Notes: a model not told the origin generated them from the sequence alone. A stretch of 24,279 nucleotides of DNA from a virus (IMGVR_UViG_3300029309_000339:1-24279); one strand, 5' to 3'; positions 1-8,595 are shown, counted from the first letter of the stretch. Numbers and translations are program-made.

Positions 1-2916
1 TACGGTTTTTGAACTAATTGTAAATATATCACCTGTTTGCATATTTTGTGCTGCAATACCAATCGCAGGAACTGCAAAAAATGGATTTGTATAAGTTATT
101 GTTCTTGATCCAGAAGAAGTTGTCAAATCATTTTGAGCGAAAGTTCGTTCTTCCATATTCAATTTTATAGAAACAGTTTTTACATTACTTGATGTTTGAT
201 CATCATCATTAGTAAGTTTCAATCTAAATTTTGCAAACTTAAATTTAAAAGTTGCCGATTGAGTTACATCTACAAATGATGTGCAATTTGCTAATGAAGT
301 AGTTGATGTTGCGATTTGAACTCTATGAAATGCGTGTATTTGTTCAGTACCGTCAAAAGGTGCTTTTGCAGAATCAAAAAATAATGCTCCTCGTCCACTA
401 TCAAATAAATCATATGGATTTTCTGCGTCTAATGTGATTGTTGGCTCAATGTTTCCGTCATAAATTTGTGCTAGTGATAAACTGTTAGTAAAATTGTAAA
501 ACCCTTTTGCGTCCCTATTTGTATTATTAAAATTAGGATTTGATGTTGTATCAGTACCGCCTAATTCAAAATCACCGCTAGGACTATCAAAGTTTCCAAT
601 AGTATCATCAAAATTTGTAACAGTGTCTAATGTAAGAATAGTATCGCCTGAAGCATCTATTTTTACTGCTAATGGTAAACTTGCGTCCATATTATCAGCA
701 GCTGTAAATATATCTGGAGTTTCAGTAAAAGTACTAACTAAAGTATATGCTTGTATATCAGATATATTTGTTGTGACTATTGTTGCTTCAGCAGAAGTAT
801 TTCCGTTCTTATCTACTGCTTTGATTAAGTATGATCCGGTGCGTGCAGGAACAACAGCATTATCACATTTTCTTCTAGGACATCTTACTAAATTCGTTGA
901 ATTAAGCCATTTTGCACCCGTTGTTACATTTTGATATCTTATTTCATAAAAAGAAATATCTAAATCGCTATTCTTACTTGGTGGAGTCCAAGTTAATTTC
1001 ATATGATTTTGTCCGTGCATTTCTACTGCAAAATCTTCTACATTACTTGGAGCTTCAACTCCTCCTACAATAACTCTTGTTGTAGAAACAAATGTTGATT
1101 TTGAACCGATAGTATTTACAGCTCTAACTCTTACTTGATATTCTGCTCCGTCAATAACATTTAAGTGTTGATATTCTAATATTTTTCCTACTGCTATTTC
1201 CCTAAATGAATCAGTAACAGTAGCACCGTTTTGATCTTTTGTTTGTTTTATTTGTACTTCATAATTATCAACAAAACTATCTGGCGATACTCCTATTGTT
1301 ATTAATAATCTTGTTATGACAATTCCGTCTGCATATTCTATTAATTCATCATCTAAACTTACACTTGCAGGAGGACTTACTGAAAATGGATTTGGAAGAG
1401 TAGTATCTGGTATAGTTGCAACTTCTTGCTGTGTTCCAAAAGTATAATAAGAATCTTGATGTTCAGAACATTGTAAACTTACAGTATGATCAGAATTCAA
1501 AGTCATTCCTTGTACTCTAAAAGGTTTAGCAGAAAATCCAGGAGTAGCATGTGTAATATTTACAATATCACCAATAGATAAATCTAAAGCTGTTGCGTCT
1601 GCTTTTATAGTTACATCAAGACTTGATCTCGATCTTCTTAATATTATTTCAGCCATTTCTTGTGCTTGATATGGACTAGTAAACATAGAAAAATCAAATC
1701 TACCTTCTAATAATAAACCTCCGTCTGCTGTTTTCATTGTTGCATGCTGATCAGCACTAGCTATTCCTGTTTCATCTACGGGCGGAAATTGGGCCGTATC
1801 TGATTGAAAATTTTTATCTGGATTAATAAAATTAACAATTACTCTATTAAATCGTGAATTTTTATTTTTACTAGATACAGTTATTCCTCCTAAAATATTA
1901 TCTTCGGTCAAAGTTATAGAAGCAGAACCTGTTGTTTCTACTAGGATTTTATATTTTCCTGCACTAAAATTTAGGAAAGCTCTACTTCCCTTTATAAATT
2001 CTTGAACATTATCAATGGCTTTTTTTGATGTATCAACAACCATATGACTATCCATTAAATCAATTTGACTCGCTCCAGAAAAGGGTGTGATATTAGTATC
2101 GCAAACATCACCGGCAACTTGCCAATCAGCAAAATTAGAATCAAAATAACTATTAGGAATTCCCATTCCAAATCTAGAATCTCTTAAATAATCTAATAAT
2201 TGATAAATAGGATTATCAGAATAGGCCCAAGTAGTAGAATCATCTTTTCTATGTGATCCACTTCCACCTGTAACAGTGCTATCTAGATTAGGATTATAAA
2301 CTTTTTTTCCCTCTACTATTGCATTTACTGTAGGTAATGAACCAAATTTATCTGCGTTCCATTTAAATTTTATTGCAAGATATGCTAATCCTCTTAGTCT
2401 ATGATTTGATGTCCAAGAAGTTAAACTATCTAAAAGACTAGATACACTTTGAGAATCTGTTCCAAAATGTGGTTCACAAGTAATTAAACTTTCTGAATTA
2501 GTTGTATCAAAAAAATTTGAATCAGAACTAGCAACTGTAATTTGTGTATTATCAGCTATATCACCAGACCAAGTAACTTCATTATCATTTATAAATATTT
2601 TTGTAATATCATTTATTTCACCCTCACTAAGCACGATAGCCATAAATAAAAATTCATTATCAGTTCCAGAAGTTTCTAAAAATACAACATTTCCGCCAAC
2701 TTTTCTTGTTCCATATACAACGGGAATATGAGCATTAGCACTAAATTTATTTACCAAAACACCTTTTGCAGTTTGATCAGCTTGCATATCGCCAAAGTCT
2801 GGGATATCTGGCATTGGTACAAGCCAACCGACAAAATCTTCAATGATATCAACAAAGACATCAACAATATCAGTAACAAAATCGACTATATCTTCAAAAG
2901 GATTCCAACCGCCCAT
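1..2916 (-). CDS. Tail tip attachment / central fibre protein, J- or megatron-like (partial, C-terminus beyond left edge)
   Basis: An open frame runs without a stop from the ATG at 2916 to the left edge (972 codons), so the protein is longer than shown. The N-terminus has a short amphipathic, Asp-rich hydrophobic stretch (residues 1-40), then a mixed alpha/beta region like the phage tail hub of lambda gpJ and GTA gp15. Two fibronectin-III-like segments follow, at about residues 511-615 and 615-715 (the second contains KLTWTPP). The rest is beta-rich. Such proteins cap the tail, build the central fibre and contact the host receptor. The gene starts directly after the stop of the GNAT-like gene with no spacer, and it is the last tail gene in the visible order. 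The family is firm from order and layout; receptor specificity cannot be read. Confidence 0.85.
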   Translation of the reverse strand, partial: MGGWNPFEDIVDFVTDIVDVFVDIIEDFVGWLVPMPDIPDFGDMQADQTAKGVLVNKFSANAHIPVVYGTRKVGGNVVFLETSGTDNEFLFMAIVLSEGEINDITKIFINDNEVTWSGDIADNTQITVASSDSNFFDTTNSESLITCEPHFGTDSQSVSSLLDSLTSWTSNHRLRGLAYLAIKFKWNADKFGSLPTVNAIVEGKKVYNPNLDSTVTGGSGSHRKDDSTTWAYSDNPIYQLLDYLRDSRFGMGIPNSYFDSNFADWQVAGDVCDTNITPFSGASQIDLMDSHMVVDTSKKAIDNVQEFIKGSRAFLNFSAGKYKILVETTGSASITLTEDNILGGITVSSKNKNSRFNRVIVNFINPDKNFQSDTAQFPPVDETGIASADQHATMKTADGGLLLEGRFDFSMFTSPYQAQEMAEIILRRSRSSLDVTIKADATALDLSIGDIVNITHATPGFSAKPFRVQGMTLNSDHTVSLQCSEHQDSYYTFGTQQEVATIPDTTLPNPFSVSPPASVSLDDELIEYADGIVITRLLITIGVSPDSFVDNYEVQIKQTKDQNGATVTDSFREIAVGKILEYQHLNVIDGAEYQVRVRAVNTIGSKSTFVSTTRVIVGGVEAPSNVEDFAVEMHGQNHMKLTWTPPSKNSDLDISFYEIRYQNVTTGAKWLNSTNLVRCPRRKCDNAVVPARTGSYLIKAVDKNGNTSAEATIVTTNISDIQAYTLVSTFTETPDIFTAADNMDASLPLAVKIDASGDTILTLDTVTNFDDTIGNFDSPSGDFELGGTDTTSNPNFNNTNRDAKGFYNFTNSLSLAQIYDGNIEPTITLDAENPYDLFDSGRGALFFDSAKAPFDGTEQIHAFHRVQIATSTTSLANCTSFVDVTQSATFKFKFAKFRLKLTNDDDQTSSNVKTVSIKLNMEERTFAQNDLTTSSGSRTITYTNPFFAVPAIGIAAQNMQTGDIFTISSKTV

Positions 2917-3372
2917 TTATAATAACCTCCAATTAGAACCCATATTTTCAAATCCTAATTTATAAAATACAGGATCAATTCCTAATCCAGAAGTTATAGA
3001 TAAAACAATTGGCATATCTTCAGATACATTTTTTACTGAATCAATTATCTGTTTTACTAATTTATAACTTCTATGAGCTTGTTTGATATAAATCATTTGT
3101 ATTATCATAATCTTAGTTTTACTAAACCAATATTCAGATTTATTGAACATACAAGTTCCAACTAATTCATTTGTATCTAAATTTTTTACACAAATAATTT
3201 TTCCTTTTTGTTCAATACTATTTATAAAAAATAATAATTTATCTTTATCTATTTCTGGATAATCGCAATCAGCTAAATCTACTTCTTTATATTCAACCAA
3301 TAAATTATAAAGATCTGTTACATCTTTTTTTTCACCTTGATATAAATGAAAGCTAGTCAAACTCTTCCCCAT
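2917..3372 (-). CDS. GNAT-like acetyltransferase-fold protein in the tail-tip cassette
   Basis: A 151-residue protein with the GNAT beta-strand pattern. A strand pair lies at about residues 57-75 (IICVKN, ELVGTCMF), a strand at 86-96 (KIMIIQMIYI), a helix at 98-112 and a C-terminal FYKLGFEN segment typical of the family. The acetyl-CoA loop, normally Q/R-x-x-G-x-G/A, reads roughly AHRSYK and lacks both glycines, so catalysis is doubtful. It sits between the hub and the tip protein, where lambda (gpK) and GTAs (gp14) carry an NlpC/P60 peptidase. It overlaps the hub gene by 16 bases and abuts the tip gene. GNAT-fold proteins are also known as virion-associated proteins in T7-like phages. A tail assembly or structural role is possible; this is inference. 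Confidence 0.7.
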   Translation of the reverse strand: MGKSLTSFHLYQGEKKDVTDLYNLLVEYKEVDLADCDYPEIDKDKLLFFINSIEQKGKIICVKNLDTNELVGTCMFNKSEYWFSKTKIMIIQMIYIKQAHRSYKLVKQIIDSVKNVSEDMPIVLSITSGLGIDPVFYKLGFENMGSNWRLL

Positions 3373-3923
3373 TTAATATCACGAACTGTTAGAGCTGCAA
3401 ATTCCATTCCTTTATCACTACTAAAAAATCTTTGTTGTGAATTATCAGTCGTTGTTCTTCCTGCAGTTTTACTAAAATTACCCCAATGAGAAGTAATACT
3501 TAAAATTAAATTAGCAGTAGTTGTATTATCACTAATTTTATATTCATCTATTGTGCCATAAAATAATAAAAAAGGATCAGATATAAGAGCATTATTAGAA
3601 TCTAAATATCCACGATAAACAAAAACATTATCATTAATAATATTTTCATTTAGAGCTACTGAAACATATGTTTGATCAACTCCAGATAAACTAATTGATA
3701 AAGTATTTTTTGTAGGTCTATTAGTTTCGTTGACTCCTGTAATACTTCTTAAATGTCCATTTGATAGATAAGTCCTCGATGTGCCTGATATATTAGAAGT
3801 TATATCAAAACTTGCATTTGTTAAATAAACAGGAGTTGAAAACTCAATATCAATTAATAATACAGGATCAATTATTCCTGTAGCTAACTCTGTTTTTACC
3901 GAACTCGATAATCCTCTTGCCAT
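3357..3923 (-). CDS. Tail hub protein, DUF2163 / GTA gp13-like (lambda gpL position)
   Basis: A 188-residue, beta-rich protein. The start, MARGLSSSVKTELATG, followed by a VLLIDIEF strand and a TYLSNGHL segment, is typical of the DUF2163/BR0599-type hub proteins that connect the distal tail protein to the tip protein. The known family has a C-terminal part with conserved cysteines (lambda gpL and GTA gp13 bind an Fe-S cluster). This protein has no cysteine at all and is shorter than the usual family member. It starts one base inside the upstream stop (overlap at 3923) and overlaps the GNAT-like gene by 16 bases. Assignment rests on order and the N-terminal pattern. Confidence 0.65.
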   Translation of the reverse strand: MARGLSSSVKTELATGIIDPVLLIDIEFSTPVYLTNASFDITSNISGTSRTYLSNGHLRSITGVNETNRPTKNTLSISLSGVDQTYVSVALNENIINDNVFVYRGYLDSNNALISDPFLLFYGTIDEYKISDNTTTANLILSITSHWGNFSKTAGRTTTDNSQQRFFSSDKGMEFAALTVRDIKWGRV

Positions 3924-4531
3924 TATAAACTTTCAATAACATCAAATTCATATTTAAATAATAAATTACCGTCGCTATCATTTTGTCCTGTTTGAAACTC
4001 CTGGACATCACTAGTTAGATGAACAGTAAATTGAATTGAATCATAAGCAACAGAACTATTATTTGTAAGAGCAGTTCTTAGTGGAGGTTCTATTGTTACA
4101 GTTGCTGCATTACTTGATGAAGTAACATCATCTATAATCATATAAACTTTATCATGTGCAAATTTTATAAGATCGCCAGCTTTTAATCTTCCCGCTCCGT
4201 CACTTGCAAAACCATCAATAGCTATAGTTGTATCTGCTGCAGAGTGAGCTCCATTCACTAACAATGTGCCTGTTTCACTACCAAGTGCATTAAAATAACT
4301 TGGCAAGGTTATGGTGAAATTTTCTTTTCTTGCTCTTTGCTTCATAATAAAAGCCATGATTGGAGCAAACTCTGTTCTTTTCATAGGAGGATATGAAACT
4401 GTAAAACTAAATCGTTGTCCTTGAATTTGTCGTCTAAATGTTTTTCCGCTATCTGTTTCTGTAAATAAAGTTTTTTGATTGCTTTTTAAATTAATAGCAT
4501 TAAAATTTGTATTAGGTAAAGCTCCACTCAT
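3923..4531 (-). CDS. Distal tail protein (Dit / GTA gp12-like minor tail protein)
   Basis: A 202-residue protein placed immediately after the tape measure gene, the usual place for the distal tail protein (lambda gpM, GTA gp12). The N-terminal half has alternating beta strands, with RFSFTVSYPPMKRTEF then a helix with APIMAFIMKQRARKE. This matches Dit-like rings that join tube to tip. A central Gly/Ala/Thr-rich segment (residues about 85-150) looks like an inserted beta domain. The C-terminal FKYEFDVIESL strand closes the fold. It overlaps the tape measure stop by four bases (ATGA-type coupling) and the hub start by one base. Confidence 0.65.
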   Translation of the reverse strand: MSGALPNTNFNAINLKSNQKTLFTETDSGKTFRRQIQGQRFSFTVSYPPMKRTEFAPIMAFIMKQRARKENFTITLPSYFNALGSETGTLLVNGAHSAADTTIAIDGFASDGAGRLKAGDLIKFAHDKVYMIIDDVTSSSNAATVTIEPPLRTALTNNSSVAYDSIQFTVHLTSDVQEFQTGQNDSDGNLLFKYEFDVIESL

Positions 4532-6603
4532 ATAATTGCCATTTTACCTTTTTCATTTACAGCATTATTAATCATATTAACTATTGTTCCTCTACTATTG
4601 ACTAATAGTTCATTAAATCCTCTTGCGTCAACTGTATTAATATTAAAGTTAATATTTATTCCTGCACTTCCATTTGGTTGAATTGCTCCTGCTTGATTTG
4701 GAACAAATAATTCTGGGCCTTGTTCACCAACTATAAACGGTTTATCTTTTTGTACTGGGCCTCCTGTTCTTCTTCCTGTGTATTGTGTTTGAGCAATAGT
4801 TGCAACTTGAGCTGCTCCTAAAGCTCCAATTCCTAATGCTAATGGTATACCGAAAGGCCCCATACCTAAAGCTTTTGTAACCCCTTGTGCTGTACTAACT
4901 ATAGCATCTTTAATAGCTAAAGCTTTATTAATTTGGAATAATGTTCGGTTATGTCTTGATAATTGATCTAATGCTTCACGACCTGTTTGTATTGCAAGTT
5001 GTTTTTTATTTTCATCTGATAATTTATTGAGTTCTAAATCTTCCATTCTAAAAGATTTTATTAATCTAAATTGTTTATCAAAGTGTGCTTGTTGATCTTT
5101 TAGTTCTTGTTCTCTTTTATTTCTCAAAAATTCTTCTTCTAATTTTGCAGCATCTTTGATTATTTTTAATTTTAATTGTTCTAATTTAAATGTTTCCTGT
5201 GCGAATTCTTTATTAGCTTCTTTTTCTGATAAAAGATCTCTAGTAATTTTTTCTATTCTGATATGTTCTAATGCGTCCATTGTATCTTGAACTAATTTAA
5301 GCTCTTTCAACATATTATTTTCTATTTGATCTAAAGGACTCATTCCTCTTTCATTTATTCTTTCAAATGCTTTTGCATTATCCTCAACGACCTTTTGCAT
5401 TTCTTTGAGCATATCAATCGTTCCGTCACCGGCTAAAGTTACTCCTCTAACTGCATCTTCAGATTTTTTAGAAGCTGATCCTATTGCGTCACTAGCTTTT
5501 AAATATTCATCTTCTGTATTTCCTATTGCAGTAGCAGAATCATTTAAATCTTTTATAAATCCGTCAAAAAATTTATCTAATTCATTGAAAGCTACAAATA
5601 TAGCTCCACCTTTTGCTATTGATAATGCTATTCCCGCTAATCCTTTAGAAGCTCCTTGAGTTGCTAAAGCAATAGCAATCATGCTTTTTGCTAATTTCAT
5701 AGCTCCTGTAGCAGCATTTATAAAGAATCCAGCTATTTTTATTGCTATCAAAAGTTTAAATATTTCTAATAGTATATCAGCATTATCTTTTACAAATGCA
5801 AAACCGTCACCTAATCTATCAACGGCTAATCCTAAACCTGATCCAAGAGTTTTAGCAAATGCGTCTATCTGTGCTTGATTATCTTCTATCAGTTGATCTA
5901 AATCACCGAACTGTCTTTTTAATTCTGGGAAGAAACCTTCTTGTACTATAATTCTTTTGAAGTTGAATACTTTATCATTTAACATAGATAAAGTTCCCTC
6001 AAAAGTTTTTGCTAGGTCATCAGTAACTGATCCGAATTCACCTCCTGGACCAAAGACTCTTTGGAAAGCTTCAATGGTTTCTTGTACTGATACTTTTGCT
6101 CCTGCAGAGAAACCGAGCATATCTCTAACACCTCGTTCTCTAAAAATATCAGCGGAAGCAATACCACCACTAAAAGCTCTCTGTATTTGTGTTGCAGTAG
6201 TTTCAAAATCTAAACCTGTAGCTGCAGCAACATTACCTGTAATTTTTAATATCTCGCCTAATTGTTCAGCATCATCAGAAACAACAGCTAGATTTCCTGC
6301 ACCTCTTTGTATTTCTTCTAATGAAAAAGGAACTTTACCAGCAAATTCAGCCATGACATCAAAAGCTCTAGCGCCTTCTTCTACACTACCAAATAAAGCT
6401 TTTAATCTTACTTGTAGGCCTTCAATTTGAATTCCTGTTTGAACTATTGATCTTATTGCAAGTCCTGCACCTAATCCAATAAGTGCATTTTTCACATTCA
6501 AAACACTTCTTTTTGTTCTCTCTAAATTATTATTTACATTATTGAGCGCCTGTTTCGATTTATCTTTAGCGACAATATCAATATTAACTTTTTTTGTTGC
6601 CAT
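4528..6603 (-). CDS. Tape measure protein
   Basis: At 691 residues this is the longest complete gene in the window. The N-terminal basic helix (1-40) and a tape-measure core domain (about 45-220, with IFRERGVRDMLGFSAG) are followed by hydrophobic segments (276-298 and about 302-345) and a long charged coiled coil (about 405-545). A Gly/Ala hydrophobic stretch (about 580-605) and the common C-terminal GEQGPELFVP motif (626-635) come last. Tape measure proteins set tail length and help pass DNA through the host envelope. At about 1.5 angstroms per residue (general rule), a tail near 100 nm is expected. Its ATG overlaps the TAA of the frameshifted T segment of the G/GT chaperone (TAATG). Confidence 0.93.
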   Translation of the reverse strand: MATKKVNIDIVAKDKSKQALNNVNNNLERTKRSVLNVKNALIGLGAGLAIRSIVQTGIQIEGLQVRLKALFGSVEEGARAFDVMAEFAGKVPFSLEEIQRGAGNLAVVSDDAEQLGEILKITGNVAAATGLDFETTATQIQRAFSGGIASADIFRERGVRDMLGFSAGAKVSVQETIEAFQRVFGPGGEFGSVTDDLAKTFEGTLSMLNDKVFNFKRIIVQEGFFPELKRQFGDLDQLIEDNQAQIDAFAKTLGSGLGLAVDRLGDGFAFVKDNADILLEIFKLLIAIKIAGFFINAATGAMKLAKSMIAIALATQGASKGLAGIALSIAKGGAIFVAFNELDKFFDGFIKDLNDSATAIGNTEDEYLKASDAIGSASKKSEDAVRGVTLAGDGTIDMLKEMQKVVEDNAKAFERINERGMSPLDQIENNMLKELKLVQDTMDALEHIRIEKITRDLLSEKEANKEFAQETFKLEQLKLKIIKDAAKLEEEFLRNKREQELKDQQAHFDKQFRLIKSFRMEDLELNKLSDENKKQLAIQTGREALDQLSRHNRTLFQINKALAIKDAIVSTAQGVTKALGMGPFGIPLALGIGALGAAQVATIAQTQYTGRRTGGPVQKDKPFIVGEQGPELFVPNQAGAIQPNGSAGININFNINTVDARGFNELLVNSRGTIVNMINNAVNEKGKMAII

Positions 6604-7114
6604 TATCTACGCTGAGCTTTCATCAAGTTTAATTGTCTTTCATGTTCCTTACTTTGATTTTCAAAATAAGCTTCCCATATATTAAACTCATATACGGACA
6701 TTTGCAAGATTTCTGGAATAGTTTTATGTAATCGTTCAGCAAGAGCGACTACATTATAAAAATCTGGATTTTTTAGTTTTTTTTAATGTCATCATAACCA
6801 GTCCCTAATATTTGATTAGCAACTCTTGCGACAACATCTGTATCTGCATGTGTTTTGAAATTCAGTTTATCATTTGGAGTAAACATTTTTTCATGATCTT
6901 TATTCAAAGATTTTTCAATTATAATATCAATTAGAATATTAAGATCTTCACCTTTAACATTCTTAAACAATTTGCTTTTCTCAAGCATATTAAAAGGTTT
7001 AGCATAGATAGCTTTATCACCAACTAAATCCCATTCTGGCACTTCTATTACTTTGATTTGTAAATCATCAAAATGTGATTTTACTCCGTCAAAGTAATTT
7101 ACCTTTTCTGCCAT
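6603..7114 (-). CDS. Tail assembly chaperone, frameshifted long form (gpGT-like)
   Basis: Reading 7114-6776 in the zero frame and then re-reading base 6776 after a -1 slip gives 113 plus 57 residues (170 in all). The new frame is open from CTA at 6776-6774 to TAA at 6605-6603. It encodes LKNPDFYNVVALAERL at its start and ends LMKAQRR. Its stop overlaps the tape measure ATG. The T segment has ordinary protein composition and would otherwise be an unexplained 170-base gap in a region of overlapping genes. This matches the lambda G/GT arrangement in position, direction and slip type. I saw no obvious downstream pseudoknot. Confidence 0.85.
6773..7114 (-). CDS. Tail assembly chaperone, short form (gpG-like)
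   Basis: A 113-residue acidic/lysine-mixed protein directly upstream of the tape measure gene and downstream of the tail tube gene, the place of lambda gpG. It ends GYDDIKKN followed by TAA. The last codons form the run ATT AAA AAA AAC TAA, which contains the canonical -1 slippery heptamer A AAA AAC in the right phase. The short form is expected to be the major product. The protein binds the tape measure protein during tail assembly and is not in the finished tail (known of the family). It starts four bases after the tail tube stop. Confidence 0.85.
   Translation of the reverse strand: MAEKVNYFDGVKSHFDDLQIKVIEVPEWDLVGDKAIYAKPFNMLEKSKLFKNVKGEDLNILIDIIIEKSLNKDHEKMFTPNDKLNFKTHADTDVVARVANQILGTGYDDIKKN
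6776..6782 (-). promoter_or_regulatory. -1 ribosomal frameshift slippery heptamer A AAA AAC
   Basis: On the minus strand the zero-frame codons are ATT AAA AAA AAC TAA. The heptamer A AAA AAC ends one codon before the stop, and slipping places both tRNAs on AAA. It is the canonical X XXY YYZ form used by tail chaperone genes. A run of eight A residues in all increases slippage. Confidence 0.85.
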
Positions 7115-7118
7115 ATAA

Positions 7119-7508
7119 TTATGCTACAGTACCGATAGTAAGACCACCAGAACCTTGGATAGAAACTGTTCTTGTTGATACACCGTCCAAAGATACACCT
7201 ACTGACATTCCTGTAATAATTCCAGAACCACTTAATTTTTGATCCCCACTATCATTACCTTCTGGCAAAAATGCAAAAGTTAAACTTGCGCCTTGTACTA
7301 AAGCTCCTTGTCCAGAATCAGTTTCGTCATAGTTCATATCTACTGAAGCAGTAAAAGTTCCTCTACCAGCTAAAAAAGATTTCATTGAATTACCTAATGC
7401 TGTATCTTCTACAACATCATGGGTAGTATCAACTGTGAAACCTGTTAGATTTGCAATAGTAGAACCGCCAACTGTCATAACACCTTCTTTACCGTGATGT
7501 GTTGCCAT
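7119..7508 (-). CDS. Major tail tube protein
   Basis: A 129-residue, Gly/Ser/Thr/Val-rich beta protein beginning MATHHGKEGVMTVGG, with DMNYDETDSGQGAL and a final GGLTIGTVA strand. This is the compact siphovirus tail tube type that stacks into rings around the tape measure. It has its own strong ribosome site (AAAAGGAGTAAAAA before ATG), lying over the end of the upstream small gene. That fits a product needed in high copy number. It is followed by the G/GT chaperone as in lambda (V then G). Confidence comes from position, size and composition. Confidence 0.8.
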   Translation of the reverse strand: MATHHGKEGVMTVGGSTIANLTGFTVDTTHDVVEDTALGNSMKSFLAGRGTFTASVDMNYDETDSGQGALVQGASLTFAFLPEGNDSGDQKLSGSGIITGMSVGVSLDGVSTRTVSIQGSGGLTIGTVA

Positions 7509-7511
7509 TTT

Positions 7512-7682
7512 TTACTCCTTTTCTTTCTTTAAATCTTTTATAATCTTTTCAGTTTCCTTTGCAACTGAAATATTTTTTTTATTATCAAAAGTCTCATAAC
7601 CTAATTTTTTATAGTGATCGACAAATTCTTCCGATACTTTAATCATGCTATCGCCTTTTTTCATGTTAATGTCTTTAGCCAT
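7512..7682 (-). CDS. Small unknown protein between tail terminator and tail tube (56 aa)
   Basis: An ATG at 7682, overlapping the TAA of the upstream gene (TAATG), opens a 56-codon frame ending in GAG TAA at 7514-7512. The protein begins MAKDINMKKGDSMIKVSEEF and is lysine-rich with a charged C-terminal helix. The VSEEFVDHYKKLGYE segment resembles short phage proteins that sit next to capsid or tail genes, but I cannot name a family. The coupling by a one-base overlap and the filling of an otherwise empty 170-base gap support it as real. The tail tube ribosome site overlaps its last codons. Confidence 0.7.
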   Translation of the reverse strand: MAKDINMKKGDSMIKVSEEFVDHYKKLGYETFDNKKNISVAKETEKIIKDLKKEKE

Positions 7683-8125
7683 TATGCACTCCCTCTAGTG
7701 AATTCATACATTACACGCACAGTTATTCTTACAGCTCCATAAGGAAAAATAGTTCCTTCATCTGACGATGCCTCAATAATTTGTGTATCCAATGCATTAC
7801 CGTTTCTAGTTATATCATTATCTAAAGTTTCTTCAACTACTTCAATAATTTGGTTTCTTACTGTATCAATATTACTTGATGTGCCTTTTCCAAAAGCAAT
7901 AATTATAAAATCAATAGTAGCTCTATATGAACCCGCACCTGTAACTCCTATTGAAGCTGGCTCTCTACTTTCGTCACCAGATTGAATAAAAGCACAAGGA
8001 AATTGTGCGTCGCTTACTTCCTCTACATCAAAGGGCTCTCTAGTTAATTTTTTGAATTCTATTGGACTAGTTACTGCGTCTAGTTTTGTTATAATATCAC
8101 TTGCGATATTTTCTCTTTTGCTCAT
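7682..8125 (-). CDS. Tail terminator-like protein (lambda gpU position)
   Basis: A 147-residue alpha/beta protein starting MSKRENIASDIITKLDAV, with FPCAFIQSGDE, a central FIIIAFGKG strand and a closing RITVRVMYEFTRG strand. An N-terminal helix, four-strand sheet and C-terminal beta strand is the usual layout of tail terminators. These form the hexamer that stops tail tube growth and docks the tail to the head. It lies between the tail-completion gene (overlap of four bases) and the tail tube side. The call is mostly by order and fold pattern. Confidence 0.6.
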   Translation of the reverse strand: MSKRENIASDIITKLDAVTSPIEFKKLTREPFDVEEVSDAQFPCAFIQSGDESREPASIGVTGAGSYRATIDFIIIAFGKGTSSNIDTVRNQIIEVVEETLDNDITRNGNALDTQIIEASSDEGTIFPYGAVRITVRVMYEFTRGSA

Positions 8126-8595
8126 CTAATCCCAACCTGTTGAAAATAAAATTTACTAAATTCATTTATTAATTTTGGTTCTTCTTGTTTTCCTATACTA
8201 AAAAAAGGTCTTTTTGTTTTCTTTTTTCCAACACCCAGGATATCATGTCTAAATGCTCTTTTTTCCATATCTTTATTAGCAAATAATAATGTTGATTTTT
8301 TTCCTCTAACTCTAAAATCTAAACTTCTAAACATTTGTCCAGATAATGTAAGATCAACTATATCGGAATTTTCCTTTATACTTTCATATGCTATTTTTGT
8401 TGCTGGTGCATATGGAATAAATTTTCCTCCGTCTGGTTTTTGTCCTCTTTGAGTTCTTTTTGTTATCATCAATACAGCCATATTTGAAACTCTATTCAAT
8501 GCTCTTTGAATTGCTATATTTTGTTTTCTAGAAATTTTTTGAATTAATTTTTTCACTTCAATTGTGTTCACATCAATTTTGATTTCTGCGACCAC
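8122..8595 (-). CDS. Virion morphogenesis / tail-completion protein (HK97 gp10- or Mu gpG-like)
   Basis: A 157-residue basic protein. The order of an N-terminal helix with RALNRVSNMAVLMITKRTQ, then GGKFIPYAPATKIAYE, DLTLSGQMFRSL, and a C-terminal helix is characteristic of phage virion morphogenesis and HK97 gp10/lambda gpZ-type proteins that finish the tail before it joins the head. It overlaps its neighbours by one and four bases, so it is co-translated with the adaptor and terminator genes. The family is recognised from these motifs; the exact sub-family is uncertain. Confidence 0.7.
   Translation of the reverse strand: MVAEIKIDVNTIEVKKLIQKISRKQNIAIQRALNRVSNMAVLMITKRTQRGQKPDGGKFIPYAPATKIAYESIKENSDIVDLTLSGQMFRSLDFRVRGKKSTLLFANKDMEKRAFRHDILGVGKKKTKRPFFSIGKQEEPKLINEFSKFYFQQVGIR

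Noticed and set aside
623-934. Plus-strand 103-codon frame opposite the tail-tip gene
   Set aside because: The minus frame is open through the whole region and has clear domain structure; the plus frame is a shadow.
6012-6206. Minus-strand 64-codon frame inside the tape measure gene
   Set aside because: It is an alternative frame of the tape measure core domain with no ribosome site.
5405-6430. Several plus-strand open frames opposite the tape measure gene
   Set aside because: They lie fully across a firmly identified gene, have no ribosome sites and low-complexity Ser/Pro/Ala composition; they are shadows.
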